Source: Deltaproteobacteria bacterium
GTDB lineage: Bacteria > Myxococcota > Myxococcia > Myxococcales > Myxococcaceae
Assembly (NCBI GenBank): GCA_016875515.1
Contig: VGRA01000132.1
Span: 1 to 7,141 of the forward strand
Reading direction: 5' to 3'
Length of the DNA: 7,141 nucleotides
The translations under genes and the position numbers were made by a program. Within the stretch, counting starts at the first letter, position 1, and the number at the start of each line of letters is the position of its first letter. The notes beneath the pieces are model-generated. The model made no database searches. It had not been told where the DNA came from and saw only the letters and a program-made list of their open reading frames with translations. Below, in pieces: positions 1 to 5,025 of this stretch.

Positions 1-190
1 GCAGGCCCTCTTCTACGTCCTGCTGGGGGCGAAGATGCCGGCCATCCTGGTGGAGACCTCGTTCATCTCCAACCCGGAGGACGAGAAGAAGCTCGCCTCC
101 GGCAAGCACCAGGACCAGGTGGCCGCTGCCATTGCCTCCGGGGTGCAGGCCTTCCTTGGGGACCGCGAGCGCGTGGCGCACGTGGAGTAG
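1..190 (+). CDS. N-acetylmuramoyl-L-alanine amidase (Amidase_3), C-terminal end only
   Basis: The last 62 codons of a gene that begins before the window; the reading frame starts at base 2 and ends at TAG 188-190. The residues MPAILVETSFISNPEDEKKL match the C-terminal signature of the zinc-dependent Amidase_3 family (AmiA/AmiB/AmiC, CwlC type). In that family the glutamate of the LVE-x-x-F-x-SN motif is a catalytic residue next to the metal site, and it is present here as Glu18 of the visible part. These enzymes cut the amide bond between N-acetylmuramic acid and L-alanine of the peptide stem, and they act in the periplasm in daughter-cell separation and wall turnover. The protein ends about 30 residues after the motif, so no extra C-terminal domain such as LysM or SPOR follows. 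Any N-terminal AMIN or signal region lies outside the window. The next gene starts 14 nt downstream, so the two could be co-transcribed. Confidence 0.85.
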   Translation, partial: QALFYVLLGAKMPAILVETSFISNPEDEKKLASGKHQDQVAAAIASGVQAFLGDRERVAHVE

Positions 191-204
191 GCTCCGGCCG
201 GTTC

Positions 205-1005
205 ATGTTCAGCTTTGCCGTTGTCCTGCTGCTGACTGCCGCCCCGGACGGGGGAGCCCCCACGTCGGGCAGGGATGAGCCAGGGGCTGCGGGGCGCGCG
301 CAGAAGGCGTTGCCCCAGCCGCGGCCCGTGGCGCGTGGCCGGACGCCGGACCGCCCGCCGCCGGCCGTCCCGGGCGTGCTGGCGCCTTTGGGGCGGTACG
401 GGGACGTCGTCACGGCGCCGCCCACCCGGGGCGTGCCCGCGGGAGACGAAGTGGTGGTGGGCATGCCGCCCGGGTGCGGCGAGGCGAAGGCGGTGTGGCT
501 CTCCCGCGCAGTGTCCGGGACGGCGCGCGCTGCCGAGCAACTCCTGCAGTGGCTGGAGACGTACCCCGGCGAGGCGGAGGCCGCGTTCCGCACGGGAGAT
601 CCTGCGCTGGATGGCCTCCGCCAGGCGGTGGACCGCGCCAACCGGGCCGTCGCCTCCCGGGAGGTCCGGTGCGGAGGGGTGAAGGGCGGCTGGCGCCTCG
701 CTGCCAACGGCGGCCGGGCCGAGCGCTGCAGGATCCCGCTGGGCCTGGGCAAGCCCGGTCAGCTGGACTTCACGGCGGGGAACGGGAAGGCGCCGGCTGC
801 CCGCGTGCGGTTCGCGCCCGGCGAGGGAGCGCAGGGCTGCTTGCCGCGCCTGTCCGTGGCGCTGTTCGATGATGCGGGGAAGGTCCGGGTGCTGGTCCAC
901 GCCGACTACGCGGGGGCGCCCCTGGAAGTGTCGCTCTTCGGCAAGCGGCCGCAGCCGTGGCGCCTGGACCCCGCCTCGCAGTTCTTCGTCCCCGTGAAGC
1001 GGTAG
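205..1005 (+). CDS. Probable exported protein of unknown function, four cysteines
   Basis: I do not recognise a family for this 266-residue protein. The N-terminus (MFSFAVVLLLTAA) is a short hydrophobic stretch compatible with a signal peptide, although it lacks the usual basic residues before the core. Residues about 14-80 are rich in Pro, Gly, Arg and Ala and look like a disordered linker. The likely folded part begins near residue 82. It contains four cysteines (91, 156, 175, 212), an even number that would suit two disulfide bonds in the periplasm. An Ala-rich helix-like segment lies at about 100-150, and a beta-rich segment lies at 212-266, including LSVALFDDAGKVRVLVHADY. Third-position GC is strong, which supports coding. 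The start is uncertain: the only nearby purine-rich sequence (GGAG, 184-187) is about 17 nt from ATG 205. Its position 14 nt after a cell-wall amidase hints at an envelope role, but that is only inference. Confidence 0.7.
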   Translation: MFSFAVVLLLTAAPDGGAPTSGRDEPGAAGRAQKALPQPRPVARGRTPDRPPPAVPGVLAPLGRYGDVVTAPPTRGVPAGDEVVVGMPPGCGEAKAVWLSRAVSGTARAAEQLLQWLETYPGEAEAAFRTGDPALDGLRQAVDRANRAVASREVRCGGVKGGWRLAANGGRAERCRIPLGLGKPGQLDFTAGNGKAPAARVRFAPGEGAQGCLPRLSVALFDDAGKVRVLVHADYAGAPLEVSLFGKRPQPWRLDPASQFFVPVKR

Positions 1006-1088
1006 GCCTCGCGCCCACACGCCCGTGCCCCGCGCGGGCGACGGCAGCGGTTGTCTCCACCCGGAGAACGCCGCTTCCACCGGCGCCC

Positions 1089-1111
1089 CTGCGTGGGCGA
1101 CTGTCACGCAG
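1089..1111. repeat. Inverted repeat in the longest intergenic gap (1006-1190)
   Basis: CTGCGTG (1089-1095) and CACGCAG (1105-1111) are perfect 7-base complementary arms around a 9-base loop. It lies 84 nt after the stop of the exported-protein gene and 80 nt before the KGG-protein gene. No run of T follows it, so a classical intrinsic terminator is not supported; a terminator of another kind, an operator or chance are all possible. A second GC-rich pair, GCCGGG (1119-1124) and CCCGGC (1132-1137), lies just after it. I see no convincing -35/-10 or -24/-12 promoter in the rest of this 185-nt gap. Confidence 0.45.
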
Positions 1112-1190
1112 CCAGCCCGCCGGGCCTCCCCCCCGGCACCACCCCGGGCAGGAAGAGGGGGAGCGGTCCCGTGGTTGGGATCCCGGAGGC

Positions 1191-1439
1191 GTGACAAGGA
1201 GAAACGCCACAACGGCGAACAACAGCGACAAGGATCACAAGGCCGGCAGGAAGGGCGGCGAGACGGTCCGCAACGAGCGCGGCCGCGAGTTCTACGAGGT
1301 CATCGGCCGGAAGGGCGGGCAGAAGGTGAAGCAGCTGAACGAGGAGGGCAAGCGCGCCGCCCGGGCTGCCATGGGCAAGGAGGAGAAGTCCCACGAGGAG
1401 GCGGCACGCGAGGAATGGGCCATCCCCGCGGACGGGTGA
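1191..1439 (+). CDS. Small KGG-motif (stress-induced, GsiB-like repeat) protein
   Basis: A small, very hydrophilic protein with two copies of the KGG repeat: AGRKGGETV followed by IGRKGGQKV, about 20 residues apart. This matches the stress-induced bacterial KGG repeat family (GsiB of Bacillus, YciG of E. coli), thought to act in desiccation or general stress; the biochemical role is not established. The C-terminus is charged (GKEEKSHEEAAREEW) and probably helical. The frame stays open far upstream, but similarity to the family begins only at about base 1212. No ATG is available. The GTG at 1191 gives 82 residues, but a GGAGG (1185-1189) ends only one base before it. An in-frame ACG at 1212 would give 75 residues beginning M-A-N-N-S-D and has a better-placed AAGGAG at 1196-1201. 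I list the GTG as the conservative start. yciO begins 12 nt after the stop, so the two are probably co-transcribed. Confidence 0.8.
   Translation: MTRRNATTANNSDKDHKAGRKGGETVRNERGREFYEVIGRKGGQKVKQLNEEGKRAARAAMGKEEKSHEEAAREEWAIPADG
1196..1201 (+). promoter_or_regulatory. Candidate ribosome binding site inside the annotated KGG-protein start region
   Basis: AAGGAG lies downstream of the only standard start candidate (GTG 1191) and 10 nt upstream of an in-frame ACG at 1212. Its position argues that translation may begin at the ACG rather than the GTG. The spacing is on the long side, so this is a candidate only. Confidence 0.4.
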
Positions 1440-1451
1440 TATCCACGGGGC

Positions 1452-2069
1452 ATGGTTGCCCCCATCCTGGAACTGGATCCCGAGCGCCCGAGCCCCCGCC
1501 ACCTTCAGCGGGCGGTGGAGGTGCTCGAGAAGGACGGCCTCGTCGCCTACCCCACGGACACCTACTACGCCCTGGGCTGCTCGCTGGGCAGCAAGCGCGG
1601 CATCGAGCGGCTGTACCAGCTGAAGGGCCGTGACCGGAAGAAGCCGCTCAGCTTCCTCTGCGCGGACCTGGAGCGCGTGGCCGACTACGCGAAGGTGAGC
1701 AACTTCGCCTACCGGACGATGAAGTCGCTCGCCCCGGGGGCATTCACCTTCATCCTGCCGGCCACGCGCTTCGTCCCGGAGGTGCTGCAGAGCCGGCAGG
1801 CGGAGGTGGGGATCCGCGTGCCGGACGCCTCCATCCCGCGGGAGCTGGCACGGCTGCTGGGCAAGCCCCTGGTCACCACCTCTGCCACCGCCCACGACGG
1901 GACGCTCTTGGTGGATGCGCGGGAGATCAAGGAGGCGCTCGGAAGGCAGCTGGACCTGGTGCTGGACGACGGCGGCATCCGCCACCTGGAGGCCTCTACG
2001 GTGGTGTCGCTCATGGAGGATCAGATCCAGATCCTCCGCCAGGGCAAGGGCGAGCTGGAGGTCCGCTGA
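1452..2069 (+). CDS. yciO: YciO-type protein of the Sua5/YrdC/YciO family
   Basis: This 205-residue protein is one YrdC-like fold with no Sua5 C-terminal domain. Visible family motifs are AYPTDTYYALGC (about 32-43), LKGRDRKKPLSFLC (58-70, basic nucleotide/carbamoyl-binding loop), APGAFTFIL (94-102), GIRVPD (120-125), TTSATAHDG (142-150) and STVV (182-185). The motif PTDxxYALGC, with Asp where TsaC and Sua5 usually have Glu, and the length (E. coli YciO is 206) place it with YciO rather than TsaC. TsaC and Sua5 make threonylcarbamoyl-AMP for the t6A37 modification of ANN-decoding tRNAs; YciO is related, and its cellular role is less clear. Whether this gene supplies t6A depends on whether the genome has a separate tsaC or sua5. 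The start fits homologues, but there is no good ribosome site (GGGG ends one base before ATG), which suggests coupling to the KGG gene 12 nt upstream. The stop overlaps the xerD start in TGATG. Confidence 0.88.
   Translation: MVAPILELDPERPSPRHLQRAVEVLEKDGLVAYPTDTYYALGCSLGSKRGIERLYQLKGRDRKKPLSFLCADLERVADYAKVSNFAYRTMKSLAPGAFTFILPATRFVPEVLQSRQAEVGIRVPDASIPRELARLLGKPLVTTSATAHDGTLLVDAREIKEALGRQLDLVLDDGGIRHLEASTVVSLMEDQIQILRQGKGELEVR
2015..2037 (+). repeat. Perfect 8-base inverted repeat at the end of yciO, upstream of the xerD ribosome site
   Basis: GGAGGATC (2015-2022) and GATCCTCC (2030-2037) are perfectly complementary with a 7-base loop, and one more U-G pair is possible at the base. It lies in yciO codons for MEDQIQILR. 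The right arm contains CCTCC (2033-2037), which could also pair with the xerD Shine-Dalgarno sequence GGAGG at 2057-2061, so two alternative hairpins are possible. The repeat itself is certain; a regulatory function is not shown. Confidence 0.5.
2057..2061 (+). promoter_or_regulatory. Ribosome binding site of xerD
   Basis: A full GGAGG lies 7 nt before ATG 2069, inside the last codons of yciO. This is the strongest Shine-Dalgarno sequence in the window and fixes the xerD start. It implies that xerD can be translated independently as well as by TGATG coupling. Confidence 0.75.
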
Positions 2070-3037
2070 TGGAGCCGCTGTTGGATCTGTTCGTCGGCTA
2101 CCTGCGCGCCGAGCGCGGGCTGTCCTCGAAGACGGTGGACGCCTATGCGTCCGACCTGGTGCGCTACTTCAACGTGCTGCGCCACCGGGGGCACGGGGAC
2201 CTGGAGGCCGTCACGCAGGCGGACGTGCTGCAGCACCTGACCGTGCTGTCCCGCGGCGGGCTCTCCAAGCGGAGCCAGGCCCGGCACCTGGCGGCGTTGC
2301 GGATGTTCCACCGGTTCCTCGTGCAGGAAAAGGTGATGGGGAAGGATCCCACCGAGGAGATCGACACGCCGAAGGCGGCGAAGAAGCTGCCCGTGTTCCT
2401 CACCCTGGAGGAGGTGGAGGCGCTGATTGCCGCGCCGGACGCCTCCACCCCGTCCGGGCTCCGGGATCTCGCCATGCTTGAGCTCCTCTACGCCACCGGG
2501 TTGCGCGTGAGCGAACTGGTGAAGCTGACCGTCAACGATCTCCAGCTGACGGCCGGGTACCTGGTGGCCCGCGGCAAGGGGAACAAGGAGCGGATCGTCC
2601 CGTTCGGGCGCGCGGCGGCGGAGCGGGTGGGGGCATACCTGCAGGGGGTGCGGCCGCTGCTCCTGCGCGGGCGGATCTCCACCGCGCTGTTCGTCACCCC
2701 GCGGGGCGGCCCCTTCACCCGGCAGGGCTTTTGGAAGCTGGTGCGGAGGTACGCGCTCAAGGCGGGCATCCGCAAGGCCATCTCGCCGCACAAGCTGCGC
2801 CACTCGTTCGCCACGCACCTGGTGGAGCGCGGGGCAGACCTGCGCGCTGTGCAGCAGATGCTGGGACACGCGGACATCGGCACCACGCAGATCTACACCC
2901 ACGTGGACCGCACGCGGCTGCACCGGGTGTACGACGCGCACCACCCGCGCAGCCGCGGCCGCAAGGCAGGGGGCGGGCGCGAGCCGGGGAGGGGTGGGCA
3001 GGGCGGAGAAGGCGCGGCGGATACCGGGGTGCGCTAG
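2069..3037 (+). CDS. xerD: Site-specific tyrosine recombinase XerD
   Basis: This 322-residue protein has the two-domain plan of Xer recombinases: an N-terminal SAM-like DNA-binding domain (about 1-95, LFVGYLRAERGLSSKTVDAY) and a C-terminal catalytic domain (about 108-290). All catalytic residues are visible: Arg146 in ATGLRVSEL, Lys170 in RGKGNKER, His241 and Arg244 in HKLRHSFATHL, His267 in LGHADIGTTQ, and the nucleophile Tyr276 in IYTHV. The motifs GKGNKERIVPFG and the end pattern HHPR favour XerD over XerC, which typically has GKGSKER. With XerC it resolves chromosome dimers at dif under FtsK control. In Bacillus subtilis XerD also unloads SMC-ScpAB near the terminus, which makes the nearby scpAB genes notable. 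The last 30 residues (from about 293) form a Gly/Arg-rich tail longer than the E. coli protein (298 residues). Translation starts at ATG with an ideal GGAGG, overlapping the yciO stop. No dif-like site is visible here. Confidence 0.93.
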   Translation: MEPLLDLFVGYLRAERGLSSKTVDAYASDLVRYFNVLRHRGHGDLEAVTQADVLQHLTVLSRGGLSKRSQARHLAALRMFHRFLVQEKVMGKDPTEEIDTPKAAKKLPVFLTLEEVEALIAAPDASTPSGLRDLAMLELLYATGLRVSELVKLTVNDLQLTAGYLVARGKGNKERIVPFGRAAAERVGAYLQGVRPLLLRGRISTALFVTPRGGPFTRQGFWKLVRRYALKAGIRKAISPHKLRHSFATHLVERGADLRAVQQMLGHADIGTTQIYTHVDRTRLHRVYDAHHPRSRGRKAGGGREPGRGGQGGEGAADTGVR

Positions 3038-3052
3038 GGTCCCCGCCCCGCC

Positions 3053-4066
3053 ATGCGCATCCTCTCCGGCATCCAGTCTTCCGGTCGTCTCCACCTGGGC
3101 AACTACTACGGTGCCATCCGCCAGTGGGTCCGCTACCAGGACCAGGGGGACGCCTACTACTTCATCGCGGACCTCCACTCGCTCACGAGCGTAAAGGACC
3201 CGAAGGCGCGGCTGGAGTTCACGAAGGACGCGGTGCTGACGCTGCTCAGCTTCGGGATTGATCCCGCCCGCGCCGCAGTCTTCGTCCAGAGCCACGTGCC
3301 GGAGGTGACGGAGCTCTACTGGATCCTCGGCACGCTGGTGCCGCTGGCCAACCTGGAGCGAGCCCACAGCTACAAGGACAAGATCGCCCGCGGGATGAAC
3401 CCGGACTTCGGGCTGTTCGCCTACCCGGTGCTGATGACCGCGGACATCCTGCTGTATGACGCGGACGTGGTGCCCGTGGGCAAGGACCAGGTCCAGCACA
3501 TCGAGTTCGCGCGGGACTGGGCCACCAAATTCAACGTCACGTACGTGCCCGGCTACGATCCGCAGGATCCCACCGGCAAGGAGAAGGGGCACGCCCCCGG
3601 CCTGCTCAAGCTGCCCGAGGCCCGCCTGGAAGAGGCCACCGCCGTGGTCCCCGGCGTGGACGGGCAGAAGATGAGCAAGAGCTACGGGAACACCGTTGAC
3701 CTGTTTGGCGAGGACAAGGACGTGAAGAAGAAGATCATGTCCATCCGCACCGACAGCACCCCGGTGGAGGCCCCAAAGCCCACCGCGGACGCCCCCCTGT
3801 ACGATCTGCTGAAGCTCATGGCCCCCACGCCCGCGGACTTCGCGGAGGTGGAGCGCGCCTGGCGGGAGGGGGGGCGGGGCTACGGGGACTTCAAGAAGAA
3901 GTTGCTGGAGTGGTTCCATGCCCAGCTCGACGGCCCGCGCGCCCGCCGGCAGGAGTTGCTGGGGGACTGGGGCCACGTGGAGCGGGTGCTCGCGGACGGT
4001 GCCCAGCGCGCCCGGGCCACCGCCACGCCGGTGCTACAAGCCGTGAAGCGCGCCGCCGGGCTGTGA
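3053..4066 (+). CDS. trpS: Tryptophanyl-tRNA synthetase (TrpRS)
   Basis: This complete 337-residue class I aminoacyl-tRNA synthetase charges tRNA-Trp with tryptophan using ATP, in the cytosol as a homodimer. The start MRILSGIQSSGRLHLGNYYGA is typical and contains the HIGH-type motif as HLGN (14-17). The KMSKS motif is intact at 206-210 (GQKMSKSYGN). The tryptophan pocket segment YPVLMTADILLYDAD (124-138) contains the conserved Asp131 that contacts the indole nitrogen in Bacillus TrpRS, and VPVGKDQVQHIE (140-151) follows. Length is close to E. coli TrpRS (334). Between the core and KMSKS it has the variant linker GKEKGHAPGLLKLPEARLEEATAVVPGVDG (175-204), slightly longer than in Bacillus. His42 (ADLHS) corresponds to the usual histidine of indolmycin-sensitive enzymes, which is a family inference. 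It begins 15 nt after xerD with only a weak AGGG upstream, so its translation probably depends on the operon. I do not see a T-box or trp leader nearby. Confidence 0.96.
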   Translation: MRILSGIQSSGRLHLGNYYGAIRQWVRYQDQGDAYYFIADLHSLTSVKDPKARLEFTKDAVLTLLSFGIDPARAAVFVQSHVPEVTELYWILGTLVPLANLERAHSYKDKIARGMNPDFGLFAYPVLMTADILLYDADVVPVGKDQVQHIEFARDWATKFNVTYVPGYDPQDPTGKEKGHAPGLLKLPEARLEEATAVVPGVDGQKMSKSYGNTVDLFGEDKDVKKKIMSIRTDSTPVEAPKPTADAPLYDLLKLMAPTPADFAEVERAWREGGRGYGDFKKKLLEWFHAQLDGPRARRQELLGDWGHVERVLADGAQRARATATPVLQAVKRAAGL

Positions 4067-4072
4067 GGGCCC

Positions 4073-4087
4073 GTCAGCTTCGTTGAC
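4073..4087 (+). repeat. Small hairpin just after trpS
   Basis: GTCAGC (4073-4078) and GTTGAC (4082-4087) pair over six bases, one of them G-U, with a TTC loop. It starts 7 nt after the trpS stop. A second small pair, CGGGC (4057-4061) and GCCCG (4069-4073), spans the stop codon. Neither is followed by a T tract, so a terminator is possible but weak. The right arm overlaps the candidate -35 box TTGACC. Confidence 0.3.
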
Positions 4088-4112
4088 CCCTCCGCGCCCC
4101 GGCTGGTAGGAA
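4083..4112 (+). promoter_or_regulatory. Weak candidate sigma-70-type promoter for scpA-scpB-rluB
   Basis: TTGACC (4083-4088, five of six to TTGACA) lies 18 nt upstream of TAGGAA (4107-4112, three of six to TATAAT). TACACT (4113-4118, four of six) is next to it but badly spaced. The 98-nt gap 4067-4164 is the largest break between yciO and the window end and contains its most AT-rich patch, so a promoter is plausible here, but the match is weak. Confidence 0.25.
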
Positions 4113-4128
4113 TACACTTTCGCTCCAG

Positions 4129-4144
4129 GGCCGATTTTTCGGCC
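4129..4144 (+). repeat. Tight hairpin with a TTTT loop in the scpA leader
   Basis: GGCCGA (4129-4134) and TCGGCC (4139-4144) are perfect arms around a TTTT loop, ending 20 nt before the scpA ATG. It is not followed by a T run, so it is not a typical terminator. It stands out because scpA has no visible Shine-Dalgarno sequence. A role in initiation or mRNA stability is inference. Confidence 0.45.
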
Positions 4145-4164
4145 TCCCGCGCGTTCGCTGCGAC

Positions 4165-5025
4165 ATGTCCGAGGCCCCCTCCGAGTCCCTGCCGGCAGAT
4201 GCGGAAGACGCCCCGTCTTCGTCGCCAGGGGCTGCCTTCCGGCTGTCGCTGCCCAACTTCGAGGGGCCGCTGGACCTGCTGCTGCACCTGATCCGCGAAC
4301 ACCGGATCGACATCTTCGACATCCCCATTGCCCTAATTACGGAGAAGTACCTGGAGGAGTTGGAGCGGATGCGCTCGCTGGACCTGGACATCGCCGGCGA
4401 GTTCCTGGTGATGGTGGCCACCCTGGCCCACATCAAGAGCCGGATGCTGCTGCCCAGGCAGGAGGTGGCCGAGGCGGACGTGCTGGAGGAGATCGCCTCG
4501 CCAGAGGAGCAGGGGGACCCTCGCGCGGAGCTGGTCCGCCGGCTGCTCGAGTACCAGAAGTACAAGGCGGCGGCCGAGCAGATTGCCCGCCAGGACCTGC
4601 TGGGCCGGGACGTTTTCCCGCGCCGCGTGCCGGTGGAGTCCGTGCCCATCCCGGAAGAGGAGGTGGGCCTGGTGGAGATGAGCGTCTACAAGCTCATCGA
4701 GGCGCTGGAGCGCGTGCTCGCCGCGGCCGCTCCGCGCTTCCGCCACGAGGTGGTGCAGGACCGGGTGAAGCTCTCGGACGCCATCCGCAAGGTGGCGGAC
4801 CGGATCCGCGCGAACGGCAACGCCACCTTCTTCGCCGTGTTCGAGGGGGCCAGGTCCCGCAGCGAGATCATCATCACCTTCCTCGCCATCCTGGAGATGT
4901 GCCGCATGCGCCTCATCCGCGTGTTCCAGGAGACGGAGCTGGGGGACATCCTGCTCAGCGAGCAGGGGACGGCGCTGGACGGGCTCGCGCAGGTGGAAGG
5001 GCAGGAGCAAGATGACTACCGGTAA
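4165..5025 (+). CDS. scpA: Segregation and condensation protein A (ScpA, kleisin)
   Basis: This 286-residue kleisin subunit of the SMC-ScpAB condensin bridges the two SMC heads and binds a ScpB dimer, organising and separating replicated chromosomes. The N-terminal kleisin domain begins at about residue 26 with LSLPNFEGPLDLLLHLIREH, a hallmark of the family, and continues through YLEELERMRSLDLDIAGEFLVMVATLAHIKSRMLLP (62-97). A charged middle part (98-170) is the expected ScpB-binding linker. The C-terminal winged helix (about 200-265) includes VKLSDAIRKV and RSRSEIIITFLAILEMCR, ending in GDILL. The first 25 residues (acidic, Ser/Pro-rich) are extra compared with Bacillus ScpA (251 residues) and may be real or may reflect a late true start; no methionine lies between residue 1 and the domain. 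No Shine-Dalgarno sequence is visible before ATG 4165. The end overlaps scpB by 14 nt, suggesting coupled synthesis of the two partners. Confidence 0.95.
   Translation: MSEAPSESLPADAEDAPSSSPGAAFRLSLPNFEGPLDLLLHLIREHRIDIFDIPIALITEKYLEELERMRSLDLDIAGEFLVMVATLAHIKSRMLLPRQEVAEADVLEEIASPEEQGDPRAELVRRLLEYQKYKAAAEQIARQDLLGRDVFPRRVPVESVPIPEEEVGLVEMSVYKLIEALERVLAAAAPRFRHEVVQDRVKLSDAIRKVADRIRANGNATFFAVFEGARSRSEIIITFLAILEMCRMRLIRVFQETELGDILLSEQGTALDGLAQVEGQEQDDYR

Noticed and set aside
957..1190. Upstream part of the frame that leads into the KGG protein
   Set aside because: It would overlap the end of the exported-protein gene and cross a gap; its residues are Pro/Arg-rich and unlike the KGG family, so it is most likely untranslated.
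13..1212. Open frame of 399 codons on the minus strand opposite the amidase end and the exported-protein gene
   Set aside because: The plus strand here has a recognisable amidase end and a gene with a signal-like start. The minus frame is Arg/Pro/Ala-rich and featureless. I am less certain than for the other shadows because the 205-1005 gene has no known family.
3557..3569. Short inverted repeat GATCC-GCA-GGATC in trpS and generally frequent GATC
   Set aside because: Five-base arms within coding sequence are expected by chance, and GATC abundance follows from common Asp, Glu, Ile and Leu codon pairs.
2021..3976. Open frame of 651 codons on the minus strand opposite xerD and trpS
   Set aside because: It lies opposite two complete, clearly recognised genes. 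Its protein is low-complexity, His/Arg/Leu-rich and without a known domain. Such frames arise from strong third-position GC bias.
3973..3980. CCACGTGG core resembling a ParB parS site, inside trpS
   Set aside because: The flanks do not match a full parS palindrome well, and the bases are explained by Gly-His-Val-Glu codons. A similar partial core at 2902-2909 in xerD shows this is common by chance here.
4104..4123. GG...GC pattern resembling a sigma-54 promoter before scpA
   Set aside because: The distance between GG and GC is not the required 10 bases, and TTGC is not present.
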